Position numbers and translations under genes: made by a program. Source: Micromonospora sediminicola (GTDB lineage: Bacteria; Actinomycetota; Actinomycetes; Mycobacteriales; Micromonosporaceae). Taken from it: 64,000 bases of DNA. The notes beneath the pieces were generated by a model. That model had not been told where the DNA came from and did no database searches. It saw nothing but the letters and a program-made list of their open reading frames with translations. The DNA lies in assembly GCF_900089585.1 (NCBI RefSeq), contig NZ_FLRH01000003.1, positions 1,101,001 through 1,165,000 on the forward strand. The letters are read 5' to 3'. Below, one piece after another: positions 41,533 through 49,148 of this stretch. Positions within the stretch are counted from its first letter, which is position 1. Each line of letters begins with the position of its first letter.

Positions 41533-42155
41533 ACCGCCCGCAGCGCCGCGAGGGGGTCAGCCGCCGGCTGCGCCGTCGCCGGCGGCGTCTCGGCCTCCGA
41601 CCGGTCGCGGTCGCGCTCGGCGCGCTTGGCGGCGGTTTCGTCGACCGTTACCTCCCAGCGCAGCCGCAGCATCGCCATTGGCGAAAGGCCGAGGCGGTCC
41701 GACCATTGCCGGGCTTCCTTGGCCGCGGCGAGGTCGCCCAGTTCGGCGAGGACCTTATGCCGGACATACTGCGCGACGTCGCGTGTCCAGCGCAGCCGCT
41801 CCCACGCCACCGCCTGCGGCAGCCGCCACAGGTCGCGCCACAGGTCGGCCTCCAGCGCCCGCTGCGCCTTCATCTGGGCCTTGATGATGGCCAGCTTCTC
41901 CTGGGTCGTCTCCAGCCGCCGGCGTACCGAGGCTTCCTTGCGGGTGCCCTCCAGCTCGGCCAGGTCCTCCTCCAGGTCCGCGACCGCGGCGGCGAGCAGG
42001 TCCCGCCGCGCGGCCATCACGACGTCGGGCACCAGTGGCCAGTTCGGCGCCCGCCGTCCTCCGCGCCCTTCGGCCGGCAGCCGGGTCGTCGCGACCGTGG
42101 CGTTGCGGCGTCGGCGCTGTCCCGCCGGCTTCGGCGGCGGCCCCATCCCTGCCAT
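41529..42155 (-). CDS. Terminase small subunit candidate
   Basis: A 208-residue protein starting at ATG 42155 with GGGAG upstream. It has a basic N-terminus, coiled-coil middle (DLEEDLAELEGTRKEASVRR, then LETTQEKLAIIKAQMKAQ) and a helical C-terminal half. Position directly before the large subunit and its size fit the DNA-recognition subunit. A candidate cos region with several dyads lies just upstream. Confidence 0.8.
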   Translation of the reverse strand: MAGMGPPPKPAGQRRRRNATVATTRLPAEGRGGRRAPNWPLVPDVVMAARRDLLAAAVADLEEDLAELEGTRKEASVRRRLETTQEKLAIIKAQMKAQRALEADLWRDLWRLPQAVAWERLRWTRDVAQYVRHKVLAELGDLAAAKEARQWSDRLGLSPMAMLRLRWEVTVDETAAKRAERDRDRSEAETPPATAQPAADPLAALRAV

Positions 42156-42339
42156 GATCGGCTCCCTCTCACGGCATCGCGCCGCAGACAGCCGGACCGT
42201 CACATCGCGTGACGGCCCTCAGGTGTGCCGGATCTCCCAGACCCGTACACGGGAATCTCTACCTCCCCGGCGGTACTGCTGACCTGGGGTCTTGGGGGTC
42301 ACCCCCCACCCCTCCGGGGTCGATCACTCTGAGTGACAT
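42156..42339. other. Candidate cos / terminase recognition region
   Basis: This 184-base non-coding gap precedes the small terminase gene. It holds three short perfect dyads: CGTCAC/GTGACG (42198-42214), GGGGGTCACCCCC (42294-42306) and TCACTCTGAGTGA (42324-42336). A gap with repeats between an HNH gene cluster and terS is where cos sites are found in HNH-type cos phages. The cleavage position cannot be read. Confidence 0.5.
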
Positions 42340-42618
42340 TCAGTCCTCCTCGTCGTCGGTCGCGATGCGCCTACGCGTGCGGGTCCCGGCGTACTCAAGG
42401 AGGCCGAGGATCCGATGGAACGGCACGTCGCTGTCGCGGTTGATGCAACCGACCGCGGTGATGCCGTTGCCCTCCTCGTCGAAGCGCTGCTGTGAGGTGA
42501 CCACCACGTACTCGGTGAGGATGTACGCCTGGTCGCCCGGGCCGTACGCCAGCAGCGCCTGCTCGATCGCGGCGGTCAGCGCCTCGTCGGCGGCCACCTG
42601 CTCGGGGGTGCGGCTCAT
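42340..42618 (-). CDS. Small phage protein (DUF7213-like)
   Basis: A 92-residue protein starting at ATG 42618. PEQVAADEALTAAIEQALLAYG and YILTEYVVVTSQQRFDEEGNG follow a short family common in actinophages near terminase or HNH genes. It is acidic with an EED end. The function is unknown; its start overlaps the HNH gene stop by 4 bases. Confidence 0.7.
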   Translation of the reverse strand: MSRTPEQVAADEALTAAIEQALLAYGPGDQAYILTEYVVVTSQQRFDEEGNGITAVGCINRDSDVPFHRILGLLEYAGTRTRRRIATDDEED

Positions 42619-43010
42619 CGTTGGTTCCACCCTCCCGGCTGCTCGGCGGCGGTGTGCTTGCCGTGGCACGGACCGCACAGCCCGCGGCCGCGGGCTGGGT
42701 CGTTGGGATCGTCGCCGGCGGCGACCAGGTCGCGTCGGTCGCGGGGCCAGTGGTCGGCGTGCCGGGACGGGCGCAGGCACTGGTGGCCGTGGCCGTGGCC
42801 TCGGTCGGTGCAGACGCACAGCGGTTCCTTCCGCAGCACCCGGCGGCGGAAGTGCCGGCGGTGGCGGTGGTCGTAGCCTCGCTCGCCGGCGGTGCCGCGG
42901 GCCGCCTCGGCCCGGGCCACGCAGCCGGGGCACCGGCCGGACGGGACCGCCTCGACGCAGCCTGACCCGTCAGGTCCGGGACCGGAGCAGACCTTCCACG
43001 CTCTCGGCAT
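42615..43010 (-). CDS. HNH endonuclease
   Basis: A 131-residue nuclease. Zinc Cys pairs (CPGC near the N-terminus, CVC, and C-L-R-P with CGPCHGKH at the end) frame the HNH core RHADHWPRDRRD (the first catalytic His in DH), with LCGPCHGKHTAAE as the final part. HNH proteins beside terminase help cos cleavage and packaging in many siphoviruses. It is the first gene after the 43.0-43.2 kb control gap. Confidence 0.88.
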   Translation of the reverse strand: MPRAWKVCSGPGPDGSGCVEAVPSGRCPGCVARAEAARGTAGERGYDHRHRRHFRRRVLRKEPLCVCTDRGHGHGHQCLRPSRHADHWPRDRRDLVAAGDDPNDPARGRGLCGPCHGKHTAAEQPGGWNQR

Positions 43011-43026
43011 CGGGGGCCTCCCACGA

Positions 43027-43060
43027 CGAACGCCCCGGCACGGAGGGACCGGGGCGTTCG
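43027..43060 (-). terminator. Hairpin before the packaging operon
   Basis: Perfect 12-bp arms (43027-43038 and 43049-43060) with a 10-base loop lie between the 43215 gene stop and the HNH start. There is no U-tract. It may separate early from late transcription. The remaining bases up to 43214 hold the promoter candidate listed next and no gene. Confidence 0.6.
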
Positions 43061-43189
43061 CCAGAGCCGAGGTACGCCTCGGCCCTTTGGCCAGGCCGGG
43101 AGGGGTGACGCACCCTCCAGGCCCCTAATTGGTAGATCGTCAGCAGGACCAGCAACCGCGAGGCGGGCATAGTGCACCTGCTGGCACCC

Positions 43190-43218
43190 ATACTGAGATA
43201 TCGGGCGATCATGGTCAA
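43190..43218 (-). promoter_or_regulatory. Candidate late promoter (leftward)
   Basis: On the minus strand TTGACC (43218-43213) is followed after 18 bases by AGTATG (43194-43189). This AT-richer stretch lies at the early/late boundary, upstream of the packaging and head genes. The -10 match is weak, so activation by a phage factor would be needed. Confidence 0.35.
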
Positions 43219-44402
43219 GCTGAGCGCTTCCGGCCGCGTGTCGACGTGGTCACGTACTCCTCGACGGCCAGCAACTGCTCCGCCCGGTACCAGGACGTGG
43301 CGCCGTCGCGGCGGGGCCGGTCCAGCCGCGGAAACGTAGCGGATGCCTCGCTGCGCCGGACCCAGTCCCACAGCTGCTCGGGCCGGATGGCCAGCTGTGA
43401 GCAGGCCCGAGCCCGGTCCCACCACAGCACGCCGTCGCCGTCGCGGACCGCCCGGCCTACCCGGGCTGGGGCGCGCCGCTCTGACCAGCCGCCGTGGCCG
43501 AACGCCTCGCTGGCCACCCGGGTGCCCGGGCCACGCCGGCGGGAGTCGGCGGCCTTGACCGCCGCCCACAGACCGAACGGCCCGGACAGCTCCCCGTACG
43601 CCCAGGCGTGCCGGCGGCCGCGGTAGCGGACCCGCTGCCGGCAGCCGCAGCCCTCGCCGACGCAGAGGCAGGCCTCGCTGATGCAGGTGACCGTCCACGA
43701 CCGCCGGTACCGCTCGTCGTCGCGGGCACGGCGCAGCAGGTCCTCCGACCGATAGTCCAGCTGCAACGACCGGCGGCCGCACGCCGGGCACCGGTGGTCG
43801 ACCGGGGCGAGGTGCTCTCCGTCTGGGGACCGGGCCGCCTCGCGGGCGATGCGGTTCGCCCGGGCCAGCGCGGACAGCACCACCACGGCGGTGCGGCCGT
43901 CGTGCAGCTGGTCGAGCACCCCGCCGGGCGGGGTCCGCCAGATGACCCCGTCGGCGGTGGCGATCCAGCAGGGCGGCCCGCCGTCGAGCCAGTCAAGCGC
44001 GTCGCGCACGCCGGCCAGGCCGGCGCGGTTGCCGACGTAGCGGGCGTCCTCGGCGGCCGCCACGAGACGGGCGGCGTCCAGGACGACGCCGTGCACCGCG
44101 GCGCGGGCGTCGATCACGGCGAGGCGGGCGCCCGGGCGAGAGCCGGCCAGGGCGTAGCGGCCGGATGGGGCGGCGTACTGGCGCTGCCCGACCGGGACGT
44201 CAGCGGCCCAGGCGTCGCGCTCGATCCGCTCGGCGGCGATCGCCTCGGCCTGGCGGGCGCGTTGCAGGTCGGTGAGCACGGGGATGGGCGCGGAGTCGCG
44301 GCCGGGCTCGACGAGGTCCTCCAGCCAGCACCATGCCTCGCGGAGGTCGGCGATGGCGGCGCGGATCTCGTCGACCAGCAGGACGGGGGTCGGCTCGATC
44401 AT
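43215..44402 (-). CDS. Zinc-ribbon protein with C-terminal HTH-like domain
   Basis: A 395-residue protein. The first 150 residues are helical. A zinc ribbon (CPACGRRSL) pairs with a later Cys-rich block (CISEACLCVGEGCGCRQ). The C-terminal 70 residues (LAIRPEQLWDWVRRSEAS, then WYRAEQLLAVEEYV) look like a MerR/excisionase-type winged HTH. Related proteins are frequent in Micromonospora and Streptomyces phages and may regulate late genes or DNA processing. The function is not established. Confidence 0.65.
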   Translation of the reverse strand: MIEPTPVLLVDEIRAAIADLREAWCWLEDLVEPGRDSAPIPVLTDLQRARQAEAIAAERIERDAWAADVPVGQRQYAAPSGRYALAGSRPGARLAVIDARAAVHGVVLDAARLVAAAEDARYVGNRAGLAGVRDALDWLDGGPPCWIATADGVIWRTPPGGVLDQLHDGRTAVVVLSALARANRIAREAARSPDGEHLAPVDHRCPACGRRSLQLDYRSEDLLRRARDDERYRRSWTVTCISEACLCVGEGCGCRQRVRYRGRRHAWAYGELSGPFGLWAAVKAADSRRRGPGTRVASEAFGHGGWSERRAPARVGRAVRDGDGVLWWDRARACSQLAIRPEQLWDWVRRSEASATFPRLDRPRRDGATSWYRAEQLLAVEEYVTTSTRGRKRSA

Positions 44403-45442
44403 GGGTGACCTTCCTCAGGCTCGGGGTCGGGCTGGGGCGGGTGGCCAGCGTGGTGCTCAGGCAGGGGGCGGGTGCTGCGCAGGTACGGGGATCCGTGCAG
44501 AGGTCCGCGGGGGGTGGCGGGGGGTCCGATGCGGGAGGCCGTGGGTGGCCCGGGTCGGGGGGGACTTGGGCTGGGAGCGGTGCCCGGCCCGCCCCGTCCC
44601 GTCCAGGGAGAGCCGGGGACCTGAGTCGGGTTGTTGGTGTCGGCGTAGGTCTCGGCGCAGGGTTCGGCCGTGTTCGTGCTGCTCATGGGTGTTGGTGGGG
44701 GTGGTGGATCTGGATCCGGATCTGCGCCGGGATCTGTGGTCGGATTCAGGTCCGGACTCAGGTCGGGCGTAGGTTCGGGCGTGGATCGGGTCGCAGGTCC
44801 GTTGGTGTCGCCGGGGGCGGGCAGCAGGGTCATGCCGGCGGCCTCGGGGGTGCGGCGGCGCTTGCGGTTGTTGCAGCCGCGGCAGGCCACGACGAGGTTG
44901 GACATGCCGTCGGCGATCTCGGGGTCGACGTGGTCGAAGGTGCGGCCGTCGTCGGAGCGGCGGTCTGACGGGGCGCAGGTCTTGGCGCAGTAGCGGCAGA
45001 TGTTGCAGTCGCGTTCGGCCACCGCGTTCTTGAGCTTGGAGTCCTTCAGCTCGCGGGCCTTGGCCTTGTGCACGTCGTTCTCGGACCGCGACGGGTTGCG
45101 GTCGAGGTAGTCGTGGATCAGGTAGTCGTAGTCGTCGACCCAGATCCGGCCGGTCATGCACTCGCAGCGCTCACCGTCGGCGCGGCGGTGCATCAGCGGC
45201 GCCCTGCCGTAGCGGGCACGCAGCAGCCGCTCGTTGGCCTCCTCCCACCCGAACAGGTCGAGGATGTCCTCGGTGAGGAAGCCATCCGAGCGTTCACCGG
45301 AGACCCACGACAGGACCTGGACCCAGACGCCGAGGGCCTCGGCGCGCTGCTTCTTGGCCCGCTGCCCGGTCGCGCCAGGGTCCGCGAGGCCGCGCACCTT
45401 GACCGACATGGCCAGGCGGTCATCGATCCGACCCCAGGGCAT
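44399..45442 (-). CDS. Replication-initiator-like protein with HNH domain
   Basis: A 347-residue protein. Residues 1-75 (WGRIDDRLAMSVKVRGL, then AEALGVWVQVLSWVS) resemble the N-terminal domain of phage replisome organisers. An HNH nuclease follows: RDCNICRYCAKTC, then TFDHVDPEIADGMSNLVVAC and CRGCNNRKRRRTP (about 145-200). The last 145 residues are a disordered Pro/Asp/Thr linker. It overlaps the next gene by 4 bases. It is the only candidate for DNA replication control in the element. Confidence 0.75.
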   Translation of the reverse strand: MPWGRIDDRLAMSVKVRGLADPGATGQRAKKQRAEALGVWVQVLSWVSGERSDGFLTEDILDLFGWEEANERLLRARYGRAPLMHRRADGERCECMTGRIWVDDYDYLIHDYLDRNPSRSENDVHKAKARELKDSKLKNAVAERDCNICRYCAKTCAPSDRRSDDGRTFDHVDPEIADGMSNLVVACRGCNNRKRRRTPEAAGMTLLPAPGDTNGPATRSTPEPTPDLSPDLNPTTDPGADPDPDPPPPPTPMSSTNTAEPCAETYADTNNPTQVPGSPWTGRGGPGTAPSPSPPRPGPPTASRIGPPATPRGPLHGSPYLRSTRPLPEHHAGHPPQPDPEPEEGHP

Positions 45443-45492
45443 CAGCGACCCCGACTAGTGATCAACATCTATGGTTCTCCCGGTATGGCGAA

Positions 45493-45519
45493 GCGCGGCC
45501 ACCTGATCGGTGGCCGCGC
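45493..45519 (-). terminator. Hairpin between early gene groups
   Basis: An 11-bp perfect stem (45493-45503 with 45509-45519) with a 5-base loop lies in the 120-base gap between the 45563 gene and the replication-like gene. There is no U-tract. It may attenuate leftward early transcription. Confidence 0.5.
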
Positions 45520-45562
45520 CAGCGTTGAGAAGATCGACGAAAGGCAGCGGCGGTGAGCGCCG

Positions 45563-45871
45563 CTACACGGGTGGATCCGGTGGGTCCGGGGGTTCCGAGT
45601 CCAAGGGCTCCGGGGGGTCGGGGCGCTCGGTCAAGCGCGCCGTCAGGCGCGTCAGATGGCCGTTGTTGGTCTGGTGCTCGAGCAGCGCGGTACCGGGCGC
45701 GCCGGCGACGTCGAGGGCTCGCACGAAGTCGCGGATCACGCTGACGTCGTAGCCGTGGATGCTGCGCACTACTACCGTCGTCTCCTCCACGACGTCCGGC
45801 GCGCTGTCGCCCCAAGACTGGGAGCAGGTCCGGGTCACCCGGCGCTGCTCGAAGCGGACGATCTCAGCCAC
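45563..45871 (-). CDS. Small early phage protein, unknown
   Basis: A 102-residue protein: a beta-rich first half (EIVRFEQRRVTRTCSQSWG, then VVEETTVVVRSIHGY), a helix (VIRDFVRALDV) and a Pro/Asp-rich disordered end (DPPDPPDPPV). It overlaps the upstream gene by 8 bases. No family is known. Confidence 0.55.
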   Translation of the reverse strand: MAEIVRFEQRRVTRTCSQSWGDSAPDVVEETTVVVRSIHGYDVSVIRDFVRALDVAGAPGTALLEHQTNNGHLTRLTARLTERPDPPEPLDSEPPDPPDPPV

Positions 45872-46343
45872 GCTCGGCCTCCGGGGTCCGCCGCGTGCGG
45901 CCGTAGCCGCGCGGCAGGTAGTTCATCGTCGCGGCCATGGACACGAGCAGGTCGGAGATGTAGCGGCCCCGCTCGAAGCCGTCGGCGATGCCGTTGAGGC
46001 GCTGCACCAGGGCGTCGAACGCGGCCTGGTCGCCCTGGCTGCGGGCGAGGATCAGGTCCATGACCCACCGCGCCCGCTCCGGGACCTCCCCGCCGAGCTG
46101 CCCGGTGTCGGCGTTCCAGCCGAGCATCCGGACCTTCCCGAACTCCGGCGGTCCGCCGTTGGCGTGGTCGGCGAAGATGTCGCACCAGGCAACCAGGGCG
46201 GTGTAGAGGCCTTCGCCCGCGCACTCCTTGTTGAGCCGGTCGATGACGTCGGTGGCGCGACGCCAGTCGCCGGCGATCGCCGCCTCCAGGGCGCGGCCCG
46301 CCAGGCGCTCGGGCTTGCCGTGGCCGAACTGAGGGCTTGTCAC
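45864..46343 (-). CDS. Early phage protein, unknown helical
   Basis: A 159-residue protein starting at GTG 46343, which overlaps the upstream stop (GTGA). It is mostly helical (AGRALEAAIAGDWRRATDVI, then GLYTALVAWCDIFADHANGG and MDLILARSQGDQAAFDALVQRL). Similar proteins occur in Streptomyces phages without assigned function. Confidence 0.65.
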   Translation of the reverse strand: MTSPQFGHGKPERLAGRALEAAIAGDWRRATDVIDRLNKECAGEGLYTALVAWCDIFADHANGGPPEFGKVRMLGWNADTGQLGGEVPERARWVMDLILARSQGDQAAFDALVQRLNGIADGFERGRYISDLLVSMAATMNYLPRGYGRTRRTPEAERG

Positions 46344-46900
46344 TTGGCGGCGCTCCTCTGCTCGCCGGCGCGGGCCCGCCAGTCGGCTGCCCACTCGAAG
46401 TCGAGGCCGCTGCGGTGGGCGCAGAGCATGTCCTCGGACCGGTCGCCGACCATCAGACCGAGGTGCGGCGGGTAGTACTCGCCGCATTCGGCGCCGAGGG
46501 ACACCGCCGCCTGGATGAGCAGGCCGGGCGCGGGCTTGCGGCACCAGCACCGCGCCCACTCCGGCCCGGCGGCCTTGGGATGGTGGGAGCACCAGGCGAT
46601 GCGGTCGAACAGGCTGTCGGCTTGCCGTTGGGTCTCGGACATGGCGGCCACCACCTGGGCGGTGGTGACGTGGCCGAGGGCGATGCCGCCCTGGTTGCTC
46701 ACGCCGATGACCCGGCCTCCGCCGGCCTTCCAGCGGCGCATCATCTCGACGGCGGCGGGGAACACCCGGACGTCCTCGGGGCCGTTGACGAAGCGGCCGA
46801 GCGGGTCGTCCTTGCCCTCGCGCACGGTGCCGTCGAGGTCGAGGTAGAGCACCGGGACCGGCCGTAGCCGGAGGTGGTCAGGGATGCGGCTCCAGGGCAT
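46340..46900 (-). CDS. HAD-superfamily phosphatase (HisB/PNKP-phosphatase type)
   Basis: A 186-residue enzyme. The ATG at 46900 gives an N-terminus just before motif I, YLDLDGTVREG (nucleophile Asp and acid Asp). GVSNQGGIALG is motif II. KPAPGLLIQAA holds the motif III Lys, and MVGDRSEDMLCA is motif IV. CSHHPKAAGPEWARCWCRKP carries Zn-type Cys/His as in heptose bisphosphate and histidinol-phosphate phosphatases. In phages such proteins may act as 3'-phosphatases in nucleic acid end repair. The substrate is unknown. Confidence 0.85.
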   Translation of the reverse strand: MPWSRIPDHLRLRPVPVLYLDLDGTVREGKDDPLGRFVNGPEDVRVFPAAVEMMRRWKAGGGRVIGVSNQGGIALGHVTTAQVVAAMSETQRQADSLFDRIAWCSHHPKAAGPEWARCWCRKPAPGLLIQAAVSLGAECGEYYPPHLGLMVGDRSEDMLCAHRSGLDFEWAADWRARAGEQRSAAK

Positions 46901-46926
46901 GCGGGGTCTCCTCAGCAGGGTGGTGG

Positions 46927-47232
46927 TCAGGCTGCGGTCGGGCTGTCGGGGGTGGTCGGTGGTGCGGGTGGGGCTTTGCAGGCGGGGCAGCGGGATCCGG
47001 GCAGCGCCCAGATGGGCCGGTAGCAGCCGGCGCAGGCGACGTACTCGTAGCCGGCCGGCGGGGACTCCTCCGCCGGGGCGGTCACCTCGGCTGGGGCCTG
47101 CCCGGCCAGGGCGGCGTCGACGAGCGCCCGGCCGCGGTGCGCGCGGTCCTTCGCCTCGCCCCTGGTGCGGGCCTCGCGGGCGGCCAGGTCGGCCTCCCAC
47201 GGGCGGCGGGCGCGGCGCCGGGGGATGCTCAC
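46927..47232 (-). CDS. Small zinc-ribbon protein
   Basis: A 101-residue protein starting at GTG 47232 (GTGA overlap). A charged helix (WEADLAAREARTRGEAKDRAHRG) precedes a zinc ribbon, CAGCYRPIWALPGSRCPAC, near the C-terminus. It is typical of small actinophage early proteins with unknown DNA or RNA targets. Confidence 0.65.
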   Translation of the reverse strand: MSIPRRRARRPWEADLAAREARTRGEAKDRAHRGRALVDAALAGQAPAEVTAPAEESPPAGYEYVACAGCYRPIWALPGSRCPACKAPPAPPTTPDSPTAA

Positions 47233-47552
47233 CGGTCCGGCCCGCTCGCGGCCGGCTCGGCCTCGCCGGCGCGGTCCGCGGCTTCCTGCTCGCGGGCCTC
47301 GGCGAGGACCCGCTCGCCGAGGCCGGTGAGCCGGTACGGGCGCACGCCCCACCGGTCCGGTGGGGTGTCCGGGTCCAGCTCCACCAGGCGGTAGTCCTTG
47401 AGCGGTTGCAGCCGCTGGGTCGCGCGGCGGTGCCCGGGCTCGCCGGGGACGCGCTCGAAGTCCGGCAGGGTGAAGCGGGGGTCGGTGTGGACGTTGCCCG
47501 CGTCGACGGCGGCGAGCAGGTCCACCTGGGGCTCGTCGAGGGTGATCCGCAT
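47229..47552 (-). CDS. Winged-helix-like early protein
   Basis: A 107-residue protein starting at ATG 47552. EPQVDLLAAVDAGNVHTD, then RRATQRLQPLKDYRLVELDPD and YRLTGLGERVLAEARE look like a single winged helix followed by a coiled tail. A regulatory DNA-binding role is likely but unproven. It is coupled to the next gene by a GTGA overlap. Confidence 0.6.
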   Translation of the reverse strand: MRITLDEPQVDLLAAVDAGNVHTDPRFTLPDFERVPGEPGHRRATQRLQPLKDYRLVELDPDTPPDRWGVRPYRLTGLGERVLAEAREQEAADRAGEAEPAASGPDR

Positions 47553-47590
47553 CTGGGTGTCTCCCGTTCGTGCGTTGGGTTCGGGGCGGT

Positions 47591-47776
47591 TCATGCGGCC
47601 GCCGTGGTGGTCGATCCGCCGTCGAGCACCACCAGGTGCCGCCGGCGGGCGGGCGGGTCCGGTGGGGCGGCCCACCGCTGCGGGTCGCGTACCAGCGGCT
47701 CCGGCTCCACCTGCGGCGGGGCGGTGGGGCCGTAGCGCTCCACCAGCAGCTCGGTCAGCAGTTCGTCCTTGGTCAT
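47591..47776 (-). CDS. Short early protein, unknown
   Basis: A 61-residue protein beginning MTKDELLTELLVERYGP, with a Pro-rich middle and a short beta end (RRHLVVLDGG). It lies 6 bases from its upstream neighbour in a chain of small early genes. Confidence 0.5.
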   Translation of the reverse strand: MTKDELLTELLVERYGPTAPPQVEPEPLVRDPQRWAAPPDPPARRRHLVVLDGGSTTTAAA

Positions 47777-47782
47777 GGCCGC

Positions 47783-47959
47783 TCACCCGCGCCCGCCGGG
47801 CCGCTGGGGGCAGGCGGCGCAGTCGCGGGCCCGGTACCGGTACGGCTGGCCGGTGATCGTGGCGGTGGCGGTCGTGCCGCACAGGTGCGGGTAGCGGTCG
47901 GTGACCGGCACGGGCCGGCCCAGCACCACGCCGGCGACCAGCCACAGCCCCGGCCTCAC
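47783..47959 (-). CDS. Small Cys-containing early protein
   Basis: A 58-residue protein starting at GTG 47959, overlapping the WhiB stop by 4 bases. PHLCGTTATATITGQPYRYRARDCAACP suggests a small metal-binding beta hairpin. The longer frame upstream is only read-through of the WhiB gene in another frame. Confidence 0.5.
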   Translation of the reverse strand: MRPGLWLVAGVVLGRPVPVTDRYPHLCGTTATATITGQPYRYRARDCAACPQRPGGRG

Positions 47960-48243
47960 CGGTCTGCCCCCGCCCGCCGTCGCCGGTGGATCCGGAGGCG
48001 GTCCTCCCGGGTGGTGCCGCCCCAGATGCCGTACAGGTCGTTCGGGCTCTGCCGCAGCGCCCACTGCCGGCAGGGCGTCCTGACCGGGCAGGCCCGGCAG
48101 TACCGGTTCGCCGTCTCCGCGGCGGCCGCGCTGTCCTCCCGGGTGGGGAAGAACAGCGCGCTGTCGACGCCGGCACAGGCCGGCACCACGTCCGGGTCGT
48201 CGAGGAAGTCCGGAGCGGCGGAGCGGGTACCGAGGCGGGTCAT
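47956..48243 (-). CDS. WhiB-family transcription factor, phage-encoded
   Basis: A 95-residue protein. Four Cys (23, 49, 52 and 58; C-x2-C-x5-C for the last three) can hold a [4Fe-4S] cluster. GIWGG (72-76) is the turn that contacts region 4 of the principal sigma factor, and a basic tail (RLRIHRRRR) binds DNA. WhiB-like proteins act with host RNA polymerase, so this one probably redirects transcription during phage growth or lysogeny, as TM4 WhiB does. Confidence 0.93.
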   Translation of the reverse strand: MTRLGTRSAAPDFLDDPDVVPACAGVDSALFFPTREDSAAAAETANRYCRACPVRTPCRQWALRQSPNDLYGIWGGTTREDRLRIHRRRRAGADR

Positions 48244-49148
48244 GGGCTGGCCGTCGCGGTCAGGTCGGTGGCGGCCATGCGGCGCAGCACCAGCAGGGTC
48301 CGCTCGGCGGTGCCCGGGTCGAGTGCGCCGCGCAGTTCCAGCCGGGGGTCGTCGGGGTCGACCTCACCGCGCCAGCAGGTCGCCCGCCGCCACAGCGCGT
48401 TCGGGTTGCCGCCGATGTACGCCGGTGGCCAGTCCTTCGGGCGCTCGATGTCGTAGAGCCAGCGCAGCTGGTCGACCTCGCCACCGGACCAGGTGACGAT
48501 CACCGGCGCGGTCAGCAGCCGCCGCATCGGCTCGGCGAGCGTCGCCGGGTCGACCGCGTTCTCCGGAACCGCGCGCACGCGCGGGCCGGCGAGGCGGAGC
48601 GTGGCGTCGACCAGGCGGACGCCGGTGGTGTCGACCGCGTCGACGCGCACCGCGATCGGCCGCGGGTTACGGCGGCCCGCCGGGCTCGGCGGCCGAGTGA
48701 TCTCCCACGCGCGGACCACGACCGCCGGCGGGGCGTCCGCGGCGATCAGCCCGGCGGCCCACAGCACCGCGTCGATCCGGCCGGCGGCCGCAGCGGCCAC
48801 CGCCGCGCGCAGCCGCTGGATCCGAGCGCAGGCCGGGCACCAGTGGCGGCCGCCGTCGCCGGCGATCGCCGGCCGGTCCGGCCGGGCACCGCACCCGTCG
48901 CACACCCGGCCGGCGCCGCCGCGGCGGCGGGCCGCCTCCAGCTGCGCCAGACTCGCCGGCGACGGCACCGACTCCCCCCACGCGTACAACGGCACGGTGG
49001 TCTTCCTGTCCCGCCAGTCCCGGGTGGCCACGTACGCGGCCACAGGCCCGCCGGCCTGGCGGGGCAGGTCCAGGTCCGCCAGCTGCGTTTTGGTGTAGAA
49101 GCCGGTCGGCACGTCCCGCCACCGCTCGTACACAGGCAGGTCAGGCAT
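48240..49148 (-). CDS. Zinc-ribbon protein with possible RNase H-like exonuclease remnant
   Basis: A 302-residue protein. The ATG at 49148 overlaps the upstream gene by 8 bases. A zinc ribbon (CDGCGARPDRP with WCPACARIQRL) lies at about residues 85-115. The C-terminal half (VRVDAVDTTGVRLVDATLRL, then VIVTWSGGEVDQLRWLYD) vaguely resembles DnaQ-type exonucleases, but the catalytic D-x-E is not intact. The nuclease idea is weak; DNA binding by the ribbon is the safer inference. Confidence 0.5.
   Translation of the reverse strand: MPDLPVYERWRDVPTGFYTKTQLADLDLPRQAGGPVAAYVATRDWRDRKTTVPLYAWGESVPSPASLAQLEAARRRGGAGRVCDGCGARPDRPAIAGDGGRHWCPACARIQRLRAAVAAAAAGRIDAVLWAAGLIAADAPPAVVVRAWEITRPPSPAGRRNPRPIAVRVDAVDTTGVRLVDATLRLAGPRVRAVPENAVDPATLAEPMRRLLTAPVIVTWSGGEVDQLRWLYDIERPKDWPPAYIGGNPNALWRRATCWRGEVDPDDPRLELRGALDPGTAERTLLVLRRMAATDLTATASP

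Noticed and set aside
42970..43791. A 273-codon minus-strand frame across the early/late gap.
   Set aside because: It overlaps the 43215 gene in another frame, spans a hairpin and shows no domain. The gap looks regulatory.
48240..49148. A firm DnaQ-type exonuclease call.
   Set aside because: Only vague similarity in the second half; the first catalytic D-x-E is not present, so the call was kept as zinc-ribbon protein.
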